From positions 1,612,001-1,676,000 of the forward strand of contig OY754468.1 of NCBI GenBank assembly GCA_963575645.1: a stretch of 64,000 nucleotides of DNA, written 5' to 3'. Below, in pieces: positions 1 to 11,303 of this stretch (the first letter of the stretch is position 1; every line of letters begins with the position of its first letter). A model generated the notes under the pieces. That model was not told the DNA's origin and did not search any database. It was given only the letters and a program-made list of their open reading frames with translations. Source of the stretch: Xanthostigma xanthostigma. Its lineage: Eukaryota > Arthropoda > Insecta > Raphidioptera > Raphidiidae. Position numbers and translations under genes: made by a program.

Positions 1-827
1 TTTTAGAAATACAGTTTAAGAAGCGTCAATATATTAAAATAGGCATCAGTGGCGTAAATGAAGGTACAATTCGACTGAATGGGCACATGCGAAAATGGGT
101 ATGCGAATTGTTTCGCAGTGAAACGGCAAAGGGGGAGTTTCTAAAAAAACAGTTTCGTGTAAATCATAGGTGTCCATTCTGTAGAACGTTACCTAAATGA
201 ATATATGGGAGTTTGGATAATTCCACCGACAAACTTACGCCTCGGTAGAGCACTACGACTCTCCGATGGTCAGAAATTTTGAATTTTTTTTCATCGATGA
301 GCTATCACAGAATATTTTTAATGTAAATTTTCAACGTAGCTATGGTTTACTGAACTGTAACTTTCAATTTTTTTTTAAAACAGCTGAATTATAGGTAAAA
401 TATAATTTATGAACTTTAATGGCAAGCATTTTGTCCGTTTTTATCGTTGGACGTTCAGAAATATGACGCTAAAAAACTGCGCTGTCACCTGCAACAGTGT
501 TTTATCTCTAAAAGGGGGATATTTCTTTGATTGAAGACCACCACTTCAATGAAGTGGTGGATAGGTACTCAATAAATTGTACAACGTATAAACACGCTAT
601 AACTTGAAAACTACAATAGCTACAGACTTTTAGATACGCTCATTCGATTCAGCATGATTTTTTGCATAGGACCAAGTCATTTTCAACCATAGATTTTATA
701 AATTTCCGGTCGATACTGCACTTAATTTAAAATGAAAATTTAATCGTCGGCCCCTCCCTGTAAAAATTTTTAAAATCGACTTCTCCCAGAACGGGTCGAT
801 ATTAATGTTACCCGGTAGATTTTGACA
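1..827. other. No gene recognised
   Basis: AT-rich sequence with stop codons in every frame and no recognised repeat. The only structure is a short perfect palindrome at about 540-562 (CCACCACTTC with its complement), which could form a small hairpin. No terminator or RNA-gene signature accompanies it. Confidence 0.4.
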
Positions 828-832
828 CGCTG

Positions 833-1686
833 CACAGTGGGGCCAAGTACACTAATTTGTGGCAGAAACTCCAATGGCAAAATTCGACAGCAGGCAGTAA
901 ATAATACTTAGATACTAAAGTTGAGTAGTGCGTGTACTCGCTACCACCAAGCGTCGAGCGCAGATCATGCAGTCATCCAGTTCAGACCAGTTTGATTGTT
1001 GGTTATCCTAGCGACTATACGAGCGGAATAAAATTTGGCTATTACTTTGTGTTAACAGTGCGCCTCAGTGTTATTATATAAAAAATTGCTTTTAGCATGG
1101 AGTGTTTACCCTCAGGTTGGTCTTTTGTTTCTTCATTGTTATTACGGTTTTTAAGTACATAGAATGTTCTAATTATATAACCCAAATAAATATGTTAATT
1201 GCACTTGTTACTTGAATCTATATATATGATTTTACTTGTCATTAGGGCAGATCATGTTCCTAATTCTAACTCTGAATCAGTCTTTGTAACTTGTATTTGT
1301 AGAATCACGAACAAAATGTTGCGCATATTTGCGCCTTTTGAAGAAAATTTCAGTGAAAAATGAGACTATGGTAGTTGTCATTTTTAAGGATATTTCTTTC
1401 TTCTCTTTTAAGGATCAGGTTCCATGGACACTAAACGCACCAAATGTCAGTAGTTTGAAGAAATATATAGCAACGAATCATTAAGTGATAATGATTCCGA
1501 CGTTTCCCTATAAAGTTGCTGCATAAATCCAATACATGTAATAATTATGTTTGGCAATGTAATCATATAGCATAAAAATATTCAATATCTTTATAATGTT
1601 CATTATAAATGTTTTATTTACCTAGAAAACACAAAAAAATATTAAAATAATTTCTGCCAACAATTTATATATTTGGCCCCAGTGTG
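833..1686. mobile_element. Transib-like non-autonomous DNA transposon
   Basis: Both ends carry a 34-bp terminal inverted repeat matching at about 27 of 34 positions. The left end begins CACAGTGGGGCCAA and the right end, read inwards, begins CACACTGGGGCCAA. Outside the ends is the same 5-bp word, CGCTG, at 828-832 and 1687-1691. A CACWRTG-type terminus with a GC-rich 5-bp target duplication is the known signature of Transib, the transposon superfamily related to RAG1. The 854-bp interior is AT-rich. It has only a short broken ORF near 1423 (start MDTKRTKCQ, then an acidic stretch), so it cannot make a transposase. Confidence 0.7.
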
Positions 1687-1785
1687 CGCTGAATCCAATG
1701 AGCACAGGCGCAGCTCTGTATCTTGTTTAGTTTCGGAGATAATCCAATGAGACCACCCGCAACTCTGTATCTTCTTTGGTTTACG

Positions 1786-1918
1786 AGTTGTCAAGTTGTT
1801 ATTGTTATTTCAGTTTTTCTGAGTTGCGGGTTTGTAGCTTTTCAACAGACTGTACATGCGCAAGCCCGCATACGCATCTAACTTCCGAACCTTTTAGATT
1901 CGTGGCGCGTATTATACC
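1786..1918. mobile_element. Partial MITE, same family as 60843-61166
   Basis: This stretch matches the right half of the TIR element at 60843-61166, including the terminal block reading TTAGATTCGTGGCGCGTA. The left half is missing here. Overlapping short ORFs on both strands are by-products of the repeat, not genes. Confidence 0.6.
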
Positions 1919-2399
1919 TGGCAAATACTGTAGCAGTGAGCGAAGATACCGGATGAATCCCGAGCGGGCAGCTAGTAATTGATAAATAATCAAGTTACTC
2001 TTAGCTATATTCTGAATGACAAAGTTGCGCATAATATAGTAGTCGGTGAATTTTTGTAACTCACTTTGCAAGAGTACGCTTTTATTGGTTAAATTATTGA
2101 TTCTCTTTGGCTTGTTTGTTAGAGATAAACGGGACATCGGGAAAGCTAAGAAATTCCCGCGGGAATTGTAAGTGAAAGGGTCGGTAATGGAGAAAGTAGA
2201 TCCCGAGGGATTTTTATATTAAATCGACAATAAAATTATTCTGTTCCAATATCGGTTAGCGTGATCTCATCAATGCGTCTTTATTTCTTCCTGTTTTTCA
2301 AAAACTACCGATTATCGTCTACTCAAAACAGAAAATACACGTATTTGTCCGTCGGTTATATTTTGTGTATCAGCTACTACGAGCAAAAGATATAGATTA

Positions 2400-2747
2400 C
2401 TAGCGGTCCCGCCCGGTTTCGTCCGGGTGCAAAATAACGAATGGGGAGAGGGACACGAGTACGCAAATTTATCTTAGTTTAGCGAGATGAATGTTGTGTC
2501 GAAATTTCATGATGATCGGAGTTACCGTTCACAAGTTTTGTCGGTCGGACAAATTTTGAGTTACATTTTGCAACATTTTTCATTGATGCTCCGCTCCTAT
2601 TGGTCGTAGCGTGATATTATATAGCCTATAGCCTTCCTCGACAAATGGGCTATCCAACAAAAAACAAATTTTTCAATTCGAACCAGTAGTTCCTGAGATT
2701 AGCGCGTTCAAACAAACAAACAAACTCTTCAGCTTTATAATATATTA
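2400..2747 (-). mobile_element. Short non-autonomous Helitron, family 1 (no tRNA)
   Basis: On the minus strand the element ends in a GC-rich hairpin followed by CTAG at 2400-2403, next to a T, which is the Helitron 3' signature. The other end carries the family 5' block ('ataaagctgaagagtttgttt'-type), but its terminal TC is degraded. It matches 4458-5567, 52930-53541 and 54811-55414, but goes straight from the 5' module to the 3' module. The central tRNA-like module of those copies is absent. Confidence 0.7.
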
Positions 2748-2759
2748 AGGCCACTGAAC

Positions 2760-3169
2760 ACGAGGCTAGAAACGCTGCTAGATTCCTTACTAGATTTGCC
2801 TACTAGTTTTCTAGCGCTGGTTTTCTTGATTGCTGTTAAGTGCTCGATTCACACGAGATTATTTTTCAAGCGTGTTTTGTGGATAGATCTGGTGCGCGCG
2901 CAGTGACAGTTCGAATATAAACACAGAGCAAAACGTGTCTGTTGTCTGGCAGAATGACGCCATGTGGGTGTTCAAGTGCCCACGTGAAGATACTGCTTCC
3001 TGATTGGTTCTTGCTCATACCTAGCCGCAAATCTAGCAGGGAAAATAGCCCCTGTTCTAATTTTAAAACCTATCTTCTGAGCTAGCAAGGCAGCCCGCAG
3101 TGACGTCATTTCCAGCTTCGTACCCAACCTACCGGCTAGCAGAACTCCTAGCAGCATTTCTAGCCTCGT
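2760..3169. mobile_element. TIR element with ACGAGGCTAGAAA ends
   Basis: The left end (ACGAGGCTAGAAACGCTG) is repeated in inverted form near 3150-3169, giving TIRs of about 25 bp. The interior is rich in CTAG words. A related fragment lies at about 44994-45200, where the same flanking 'aaggccgatg' block is seen. A short minus-strand ORF (2972-3211) runs through it and looks fortuitous. I cannot assign the superfamily. Confidence 0.5.
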
Positions 3170-3670
3170 AAAAACGTTAGCACTAACAGCATGTTTTTTT
3201 ATAGTTGACACTTCCTCTAGTTCTCAGATAAAAACATTATATGGATTTTTATAGTACGAGAATGTGATTTTATTTATCTTGTGAACAGTATTTTGCGAAG
3301 GCTATTTTTCAAAAAATGATTGAAGTGCAAAATGTATTTTTAGCCGTCTATAAAAATTACAAATTATAATACTTTTATATTTAATTATATCTGCTGGCAT
3401 GAAAACTTATAATGACATCTTTTCCATAACAAATTGCTGAGATGGAGGAAGCTGGAAGACTCTATTGTATATTGAAAAGTTAAATTGCTTTCCTGTTTGC
3501 AAACCAAAAGAATAAGAATACAGCATACCTCATTGGCGTACAATACTTTTCTATTATTGTGTAGAAATGCCACGTGGTTTATGTCAGTGGCGTGTTTACT
3601 TATTGTAACAAAACTGTACTAGTTCGTGGTGGTAAATATTTATTTACAATGGTGAAACGTTAACAAAACT

Positions 3671-3865
3671 ATTAATAAGAATCGCAGGATTGTGGACAAA
3701 AAGTTCTTTATTCAGTGTACGACGTTTCGTCTATAAATTTAGACTTTTTCAAGTACAATTAATGTGAAAATTTTTAATTGTACTTGAAAAAGTCTAAATT
3801 TATAGACGAAACGTCGTACACTGAATAAAGAACTTTTTGTCCACAATCCTGCGATTCTTATTAAT
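3671..3865. repeat. Perfect 92-bp inverted repeat (foldback)
   Basis: The arms at 3671-3762 and 3774-3865 are exact reverse complements over 92 bp, separated by 11 bp. Each arm contains a short stem-loop followed by GACGAAACG, which resembles the stem II-GAAA part of a hammerhead ribozyme. The CUGANGA half is not conserved. Perfect arms imply a young insertion or ongoing arm homogenisation. Confidence 0.9.
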
Positions 3866-3869
3866 AATT

Positions 3870-4457
3870 GTCTCGATGGACACGATTTCTAATATATGTT
3901 AACAAAACTGTTAAACACACAAACAAAAGTACTTCTCTATAACGTAACAGTAACAAAACAACAGTTCCAACTAATAAAATAAAAGAATAAGTAATAATGA
4001 ATACGAAGTCAGTATTTATTATGTACACAAAATATTTACAACACATAAGAATAACGCAATATCAGAGGTAGAACGATTCATTGTCGAAATAAGAGAAATC
4101 TCGGTATCGCAAAACGGATACCGCATCAATGAAACGAGTTCTTAACTCAAAAGAAGTTTCACTTCCCCAACGAGGTTATGACGTTCACACGTCAAAATGA
4201 AGTATATTTCGTTGCCGGGAATCGATCTTCGGCCTTGATGGTTGCCATGACTACAAAAGGTTATAATGTCCAGGGAGTTAACTGAAAGATGCTTTGCGAA
4301 CAAGTAGGATACGTAAATATACATATTTTTTATTTGAATATACCTAACGCTGTTAAATTCTTTAAAACATTCTGTCTCTTGAGATAAAATTTTCTGCAAC
4401 GTTTTTTACTGATCTGTACTTATGCAGAATATAATATGTTGGATGGAACTTTATCTA
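3870..4457. other. No gene recognised
   Basis: AT-rich interval between the perfect foldback and a Helitron. Short ORFs on either strand (for example 4142-4399 minus, 85 codons) have no recognisable domain, and I do not call them genes. Confidence 0.4.
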
Positions 4458-5567
4458 TCTATACTAATATATAAAGCTGAAGAGTTTGTTTGTTTGTTTG
4501 AACGCGCTAATCTCAGAAATTACTGGTTCGAATTGAAAAATTTTTTTTTGTTGGATAGCCCATTTATCGAGGAAGGCTATAGGCTATATAATATTACGCT
4601 ACGACTAATTGGAGCGGAACATAAATGAAAAATGTTGCAAGATGTGTCTCAAAATTAGTCCGTCCGACAAATATTATCAGGTGAAATGCCTTAACTAAAT
4701 ACTGCAATATTAGCGTTCAAGAGTACAAGCCTGGATAGCTCAGTCGGTAGAGTGTAAGACTCTAATGCCAGGGTCTAGGGTTCAAGCCCCACGTCGGCGA
4801 ATATATTTTTATTTTTTTTTTAATTTTCTACATTGCTTTCTTCTAAGGCTTACATTTAAATTTTTTTAAATTTTATTACGACTAATTAAAATTAAATAAA
4901 TCTAATTAATAGGTCATTTGAAAACTGTTATACAACTATAGGCACCTATATATATAAAAATAATTTTTGCTACAGTGTTTTCAATTAAATATAATAATTC
5001 TTTATTTGGGTACAGTGTGCAGCGATAGCTGATTTTACACTGCCCCATCGAAATATTTAGTACAGACTATACAATAAAAAATCACTACAAAGAAGTTATT
5101 AGCCATTGACAAGAACAACAGATTAAAAAGAACAGCAATAAAACTAACAATTGTTTAACAGATTAAAAAACTCAACAAATGTTTATAATAATAGGTACTA
5201 CTAAGAATAAAAATAGCAAAACAGACAGACTAGGCGTACATTTAAAAACATATTGTGTCAGTAGTTTTTAAGAAAAGAGTCTTTAATGGTTTGGATAAAT
5301 AACTTGCGATTTTTTAAATGTCTAACTTTAGACTCTGTCACTCTACACTGTTCCATAATTTTGGTCCAGCAACAGAAAAACTATATTAAAAGAAATTTAT
5401 TACTTAAAAAAAGTATACCTAAATACTGCTTTTGAACGGTAACTCCGATCACCATGAAATGTGGACACAACATTCATCTCGGTAAACTAAGATGAATGTG
5501 TGTACTCATGTTCCTTCCTTCCCCATTCGTTCTTTTACACCCGGGTGAAACCGGACGGGACCGCTAG
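4458..5567 (+). mobile_element. tRNA-bearing non-autonomous Helitron, family 1
   Basis: It begins with TC after an A (TCTATACTAATATATAAAGC) and ends with a CCCGG-stem hairpin and CTAG before a T (5564-5567). This is the Helitron signature, with no target duplication. The middle holds a tRNA-like module (4729-4799). Compared with 52930-53541 and 54811-55414, it has an extra block of roughly 400 bp (about 5000-5395) that starts near 'tttatttgggtacag' and looks like a later insertion. It has no Rep/helicase ORF, so it depends on an autonomous Helitron. Confidence 0.75.
4729..4799 (+). pseudogene. tRNA(Lys)-like module in a Helitron
   Basis: Matches insect tRNA-Lys(CUU). The D-arm (AGCTCAGTCGGTAGAG, box A) and T-arm (GGGTTCAAGCCCC, box B) are preserved. 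The acceptor ends are damaged and the anticodon arm has lost pairing and length (71 nt). It is unlikely to work as a tRNA. Confidence 0.7.
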
Positions 5568-5997
5568 TTGCGTTATAATTAGTTTCGGTAAACGGGGAGT
5601 AAAAGAAAACAAAGGCAATGCTACACGCTCGACTAGTCTTTAAGTTTGTTGTTCGCGCGGCCCATGCCAAAAACATTTTGGCCAATCTGTACGTGTACCT
5701 ACGCAGTACCTACATATTGTTTCATTTGTTTTCGGAGAGAGCGGGTGCGTCGCTTTGTCACGTATTCTGTTGATGGTGTCCATTTGTCACAAAAACGTTA
5801 TTTGCGGAACTGTTTTATTTCCCTCGAGAACGGAGCACGGCGGCCCTCTCTTGCTTCCATTCTCAGACGCTGCGAGTGCGACGACAGCGCTACAATCTTA
5901 GCCTGTGTTTGAACGTTGAACTACTTGTTCTGTCCACTCAGTGACCGACTGTGCAGTATAGTGATGTAACGAATATTCGTTTTTGAAGTAAAACTTC
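5568..5997. other. No gene recognised; GC-richer block
   Basis: This stretch is GC-richer than its surroundings and includes an 88-codon plus-strand ORF (5646-5912) with no domain I recognise. No homopolymer tail, TIR or clear splice site was found. It could be old repeat or a non-coding exon. Confidence 0.3.
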
Positions 5998-6475
5998 TTT
6001 ATTCAACTCATGCGCGTTATTCATGTTTTATCATGCCTAAAAACCGAACCCTAAATAGCCATTTACCGACTGGTGACAATTACTTGTCATAACTCAATGA
6101 AGATTCCTACTAGCTCGGCCATTGTGGAGTAATGAAAATAAACGTAACTATTTTCTGAGTCGTAACGAAATTGTAGGTAACAACAACTCCGTTGTTACCC
6201 ATTGAGGCTAAAATTGAGAGGCCGAATGTTTTCGACATGGAGTTTATTCATAATCGGCTAACCTCAAACCAAAACATTGAATCGTGCTGTTTGGTGCTGT
6301 TAGTATTGACAGTTTTTTTATAAAGAAATAAATAGATATTTACAACATCTCATTAATAACAATAAATAAAACATGAATAACGCGCAATTGTTGAATAAAA
6401 TTATGGGCGTAACTTGTAGGCTAAGTCATGACCTGTCAGCGCGATGAATGACTTAGTTACGCCAATAACTATTAA
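5998..6475. repeat. Interspersed repeat E, copy 1 (TIR unit plus hairpin)
   Basis: Almost identical to 15810-16293. Positions 5998-6399 are bounded by about 33-bp inverted repeats starting TTTATTCAAC and containing GCGCGTTATTCATG. Both copies continue past the right repeat into a further ~65-bp imperfect hairpin (GGCGTAACT paired with AGTTACGCC). The repeated unit is therefore larger than the TIR element. Here the 87-codon ORF present in copy 2 is interrupted. Confidence 0.7.
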
Positions 6476-6479
6476 GTAT

Positions 6480-7058
6480 ACTTTTTAGTGTTATTACACA
6501 GATTTCCGAATTACCTATGAGGTATAGTTACGCCTTTCTGGACATGGACACCCACTAAGATCGGATTTTATGCAGATTCTATTTCATTTGCCACATCTGT
6601 ACATTTTCGCTCTTTCCACTGTTTGTCTAGTTGTTTGTCAACATGTTTTATGCCCTTTGTTGTTCTGTTTTGAATGTTTGGTCTACAAACACATTACAGA
6701 GAATATTTTATGGGCGTGTTCTCTTACAGGAATCGAGTTTTTGCATTTTAAACTTCAAATAGTGTCGCATTAAATATTTAAAAACCGCCACTTGTTGATT
6801 TTCATTAAATCAAAACGACTCGGAAATGGCCGCGATCTTTGACATTGAACTAAAACTGCTTTTGGCACGGTAGGGTAAAATCGATTCATGAGATTCAAAA
6901 TACACGTATATCGTGTGACATAAAAACCGCAAGTACAGAGTTATGCTATGATGGCTGAGTCACGCATCAACTCAGCCTACCGCCGACATATGCTTCCTTT
7001 ATTTCCAGTTTTGAAAGCGCCTGGCAAACATTTAGACCCGTTTAAATAATCTGGCTTA
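6480..7058. other. No gene recognised
   Basis: Between a repeat and a Helitron. Contains a 67-codon ORF (6570-6773) with a hydrophobic, cysteine-rich translation but no homology I can name, and no coding context. Confidence 0.3.
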
Positions 7059-7631
7059 TCATATTATATTATATTAATACGCTAAGGTTAAAGATGTTTG
7101 CTTCCCTTTTTAGAAAAAACCTCACAATTTCTCCACATAAATTATATATCATTTTACAGATAATTGCTTGCTCTACTGACATCGACAACTAAAAAAATTA
7201 TTATTGCTTTTGTTTTTGTAAATTAACAACGTCTGCCATCTGACGGCTTTAATTTTGAAACAACGTCAACACTTCGATCTGACCTTCATATTGTAATACA
7301 ACAGACACAATACTGCATACTGCCATCTAACGGCTTTAATTTTGAAACAGCGAGCAACGCTGAACAACGTCACAGCAATGCTGCATGATGCCGTCTGACG
7401 GCTTAGCTCAACGCTTTTGCTACTTGCGCCTCTATATGACAATTTTACTAAAATATTTCTTCGATCTGTCATCTGAGCTTCATATTGTAATACAACAAAA
7501 ATAAGAACGTTATAAGCAGTGTGCAAAATTAGAAACGAATTGAATACCTGCAATCATATTTAAAAAATAATTTTGTAAAGTGATAATTATTATAATTATT
7601 TAGTGCGAATAATTCGCACAGGTCACACTAG
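7059..7631 (+). mobile_element. Non-autonomous Helitron, family 2
   Basis: Starts TC after A at 7059. It ends with a short hairpin (GTGCGAATAATTCGCAC), then AGGTCACA, then CTAG before T (7628-7631). Four more copies lie at 20782-21376, 27459-28021, 48350-48918 and 61872-62471. The shared ORF read on the opposite strand (for example 7266-7553 minus) recurs only because the repeat does. It consists of degenerate tandem words ('gccgtcagatggca') and is not a protein gene. Confidence 0.85.
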
Positions 7632-8190
7632 TTTATTTTTTATTTTATTAAATCCTAAATTTAAAAGGATTTTTTTGCAACTAAAATTTCGCAAAGTTAA
7701 AAATTCAAGGCTTGGCTTGAGCACAAAAACAAGCGCTACACAAATTTTCAAGGTGCCTCAAAATATGCCGATACCGAAAAATGTTTAGCACGCCTACTAT
7801 TAAGTTAGTGAAATAAATTAATGCTTTCTTCTTTTAACAATAGCAACTCGTCTGTCTTAAAAAGAAATAAACTTCTGTACAATGAATCAATGTTAATTAT
7901 TTGCGGAGACTCACGTTCAAATAGAATTTCTGATTAATCTACAAAGCAGCTTCTTTCTTTTGTTTTGCGTACGCCATTATAATCATTTCTTGGAAGGATT
8001 TACAAGTTATTTTACACTTCGTTGGCTGTTCCGCAAGAAATATTCAGGTTCGGCTCCCGAAATTTTAAACGTGTGTTCGGGTGAGTGCCGAGTGGTAGCT
8101 ACACACACCGACAAACTTCGACAGATAAAAGCTCATTCAGTGCTCGTAAAAAAGTGTGAGCGTAAGAATGCATGACTTAAGTGATACAGT
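7632..8190. other. No gene recognised
   Basis: AT-rich spacer with two unremarkable short ORFs (7603-7788, 7960-8175). Nothing else is visible. Confidence 0.3.
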
Positions 8191-9147
8191 CTTAAGGTAG
8201 TACGAGCACCAAGGCAATTTTAAATAAAAGGCTTGATTTTGACGTGATAACGTCTTATAAATTGATGAATCACCAATCTTATAAATTGATAAAACACCGG
8301 CTGCATGCACGAAAAAGTGTAACGGTCGTAACGTTCGTAACGCGTAACGTTCCGCCTGACCCTGTGCGTGCTTTTTGCTAATTTCTCGCTCAATTTAAAT
8401 TTAGATCGGTTTGAAACCAGTCTTAAACGAAAGAGGAGAACATTTTACATAGATTTCGTATAACAAATTTATATAGAAAAATAGCTGTATAAAATATAAA
8501 TGCAATGTTGTCTAATGCATGGCGCGACGCGGTCGGTCGTCTTTGTTTGCCGTACATGGAAATTAGAATATAACGTATGTCTTGTCTTAACATGAAAACG
8601 GCTGCATTTCTAATGTTTAATTCAATTTTTTGACATTAGTATTTTGTGAAATGCAACGCCTTCTAAGTTAAGTATTGGAATAACTAATTATTATTAGAAC
8701 ATAATACTTTGACAGTTGCAAACGTCACTTTTGACATTTCTTATCATTCCGACACCAAGGATAAGCGGATTGAAACCAAATTTTGGGAGGTTTAGGTTAT
8801 GTATTACGGAATACGTTATCACGTAAAACTATCGTCCGTAAACCGACTTTACAGACAACCAATTTTTTTTTTATATGAAGTTAGGCTAAGTCGAAACCAA
8901 TTCTGAAAATTTTAGGGGGTTTTCCGACTATTTAAATTAATAAATGACTTTAAAAGTAGGCATATTTAACATTGGCTTTATAGTAAAACGGTAGATGAAT
9001 GATATGTTTTCATTGATTTCTCCAAAACTAGTCGGTGGAAATTAAAAAAAAAACTATTTAAATTAAAGTTAAAACCTATTAATAAATTATTGAAAACAAA
9101 AAAAACCCGTTGTGCCCGACTAATTAAAAAGAATAAATATCTTTTTA
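8191..9147. mobile_element. Snapback TIR element S, copy 2, split by family A insertion
   Basis: Its left end (CTTAAGGTAGTACGAGCACC) and right-hand interior match the fuller copy at 30602-31120. At about 8240 the element is interrupted by family A, after which the S sequence resumes at 'atatgaagtt'. The right arm is cut off after the central 'cccgttgtgcccgac' block, so this copy is dead. Confidence 0.65.
8241..8862. mobile_element. Interspersed element A, copy 1
   Basis: The element runs from GACGTGATAACGTC to GACTTTACAGACAACCAA. Each end has a near-palindromic ACGTGATAACGT word in opposite orientation, which is probably a sub-terminal binding site. Copies are at 13388-13643 (internally deleted), 32160-32360 and 38602-39245. 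All sit against T-runs. No ORF; superfamily not identified. Confidence 0.65.
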
Positions 9148-9196
9148 ATGGCTCGGATTTATAGATTGCCTATTAAGGATAGATATATATTATTAA

Positions 9197-9626
9197 CTAG
9201 CCGTTACCCGCGGCTTCGCACGCGATTGAGACGAAACACGGATAAATTCCCATTATTTGGCATATAGTTACTCCTTTCTCGACGTAGACCCCCCATAATA
9301 AATTTCAAAATCGATGACACTCACATGATCAACGTCCTGACAAACCTTGAAAATGACACCCATGTTACTTCTGTTCACCCTCTGAAGGGGTTGCTTTTGA
9401 AAAAACTCGAAAAACGTGTTTATTTTGCGCGCATTTTCGAATTGATACCTCCATGCAAATTTTTAACCCCCGTTTACCCATTTCGGAGCTGAATTTTCAA
9501 AAATCCGTTTTTAGCGGATGCCTACGTCATAATAACTATCTGTGTGCCAAATTTCAGTTCAATCCGTCCAGTGGTTTGAGCTGTGCGTTGATAGATCAGG
9601 CAGTCAGTCACGGTTTTCTTTTTTAG
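9197..9626 (-). mobile_element. Helitron remnant, 5' truncated
   Basis: Minus-strand CTAG at 9197-9200 follows a GC-rich hairpin (CCGCGGGTAACGG). The body has the 'ccgtccagtggtttgagc' and TCAG-repeat blocks typical of an insect non-autonomous Helitron family. The terminal TC end is missing. Confidence 0.55.
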
Positions 9627-9752
9627 TATTTTCGGACAAATTAACAATTAATAAACTTAATAAGGCTCCACCACTGCAGACTGACTCACAGACAACGCAC
9701 AGCCTAACCTGTGAATCTAGAAGCATGAAATTTTGCACAGAACTTACTTATA

Positions 9753-10696
9753 CAGTAGAACCTCGTCAAGTCGAACGTCGATAAGTCGAAAACCTCCAAA
9801 ACTCGAAATCTCAACCATCTACAGGGTGTCCCATTAAGAATGGGACATAGAACAACCGCAGATTCTCCAATTCAAAATAAAACGATTAAGCGAAATATGC
9901 TTAGATAAAATGTTACTCGCTCTATCAGTGGCGTACGGCAGGAGTAAGTAATGCTTGTACCCCTTCTAAATGTTACGCCGCTGTCTAAATTTAAATTTTG
10001 ACTATAATTTTAATTTTTTTGATATTTTCTAAGTCAATAATGTAAACTTGTTAGTTTGTTGTAAAGTCATTGGTTTTCGAGATATTCGCAGTTTTTTTAA
10101 GACAAAATTGTAAAAATGAATATTATTAATAATAATACAAATAAAAAGTACATGTCTATCTATCTTTAACTGCGAATATCTCGAAAACCAATGACTTTAC
10201 AACAAACTAACAAGTGTACATTATTGACTTAGAAAATATCAAAAAAATTAAAATTATAGTCAAAATTAAAATTTAGACAGCGGCGTAACATTTAGAAGTG
10301 GTACAAGCATTACTTACTCCTGCCGTACGCCACTGGTAGAGCGAGTAACATTTTATCTAAGCATATTTCGCTTAATCGTTTTATTTTGAATTGGAGAATT
10401 TGCGGTTGTTCTATGTCCCATTCTTAATGGGACACCCTGTATAGGTCGAAATAATCAGTGAGTCCCTAAAAGCCATTTCGGTACATATTATTTTCTGTCC
10501 ATAACTCGAAAAAATAAATTGGACCTACGTATTTCGAACATAGCAACTCAAAATTAGTTAGAATGAATCTTAACCCCCACAAGTCCAGTATTTCATTACA
10601 AAATCCGCCTAATTCGAAATCTTGTTTAAGTCGAAAACTCTATAGCTCGATTTTTTTGGCGTCTCCGTTGAAGTTCGACTCACACAGGTTCTACTG
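9753..10696. mobile_element. pogo/Tigger-type TIR element with inserted foldback
   Basis: The ends CAGTAGAACCTCGTCAAG and ...GTTCTACTG are flanked by TA on both sides (9751-9752, 10697-10698). CAGTAGAACCTC is a typical pogo/Tigger end. The interior repeats 'aagtcgaaa' words. A 618-bp foldback sits inside it. No transposase ORF remains. Confidence 0.65.
9822..10439. mobile_element. Long foldback MITE with TA target
   Basis: Nearly the whole element is an inverted repeat, with arms of about 285 bp and a short AT-rich centre near 10110-10150. The ends read CAGGGTGTCCCATTAAGAAT, with TA at 9820-9821 and 10440-10441. This fits a Tc1/mariner-type target. It inserted into the older pogo-like element around it. 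Confidence 0.8.
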
Positions 10697-10988
10697 TATA
10701 TCGTTTTTTAGAGCGAAAGAACTATAATTTGAAAAATTTGTCTATAATTAAAGAAGTTGCTATACTGCAGTGGATCGCCCTGTGTATTTTCCTTGAGCCT
10801 GGCCTGAAAATCCTGTCTACCTATATAGCTTAAGTATTTTCTTCGTATAATGATGTCGCAAAGTTTACTATGAGGCAAAACGAAGTCAGCGAAACGTAAA
10901 AAAGAAAATAATTACGTGTATTTGCTTTGCAGTTGCTTAAGCAAAAGAAAAAAAGTGTTAATTGGATTTGATATAGAATTATCTATAC

Positions 10989-11303
10989 CAGCGATGTCAA
11001 AGATACGGCCCGCGGGCCGCATCCGGCCCTCAAGCCATCTCAATACGGCCCGCGACCAGAATCTATCCAGTGAGGAGTCGAGACACCTGACATCAACGAG
11101 CTTATCAAAAACAAGAGACCTCAGGTGTCCGGATCCTGAAGCTCAAGATAATTTACTCTTTTTATTACCTTTATATGAAAATTGATTTAAACTAAATAAA
11201 GATTTTAATTTAGTATGTATTTTAGTTTTTAATTTAGTCTGGCCCGCGAACACAACCTAAATCTTATAAATGGCCCTTTAGAAAAATCAGTCTGACAGCC
11301 CTG
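10989..11303. mobile_element. hAT MITE (315 bp)
   Basis: The ends are CAGCGATGTCAAA and, inverted, CAGGGCTGTCAGA. Exact 8-bp duplications ATCTATAC lie at 10981-10988 and 11304-11311. The interior is rich in GGCCCGC words, as in Buster/SPIN-like hATs. A short ORF (10916-11185) crosses the left junction and is not a gene. Confidence 0.85.

Noticed and set aside
7266-7553. Recurrent ORF of 60-95 codons in five places (7266, 20860, 27559, 48428, 62163)
   Set aside because: It lies inside Helitron family 2 copies, varies in length and consists of degenerate internal repeats. It recurs because the repeat does, not because a protein is conserved.
10830-10910. Possible further hammerhead core ('tgatgtcgc...gcgaaacg')
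   Set aside because: The distance between the two halves is too long and no CUGANGA is present.
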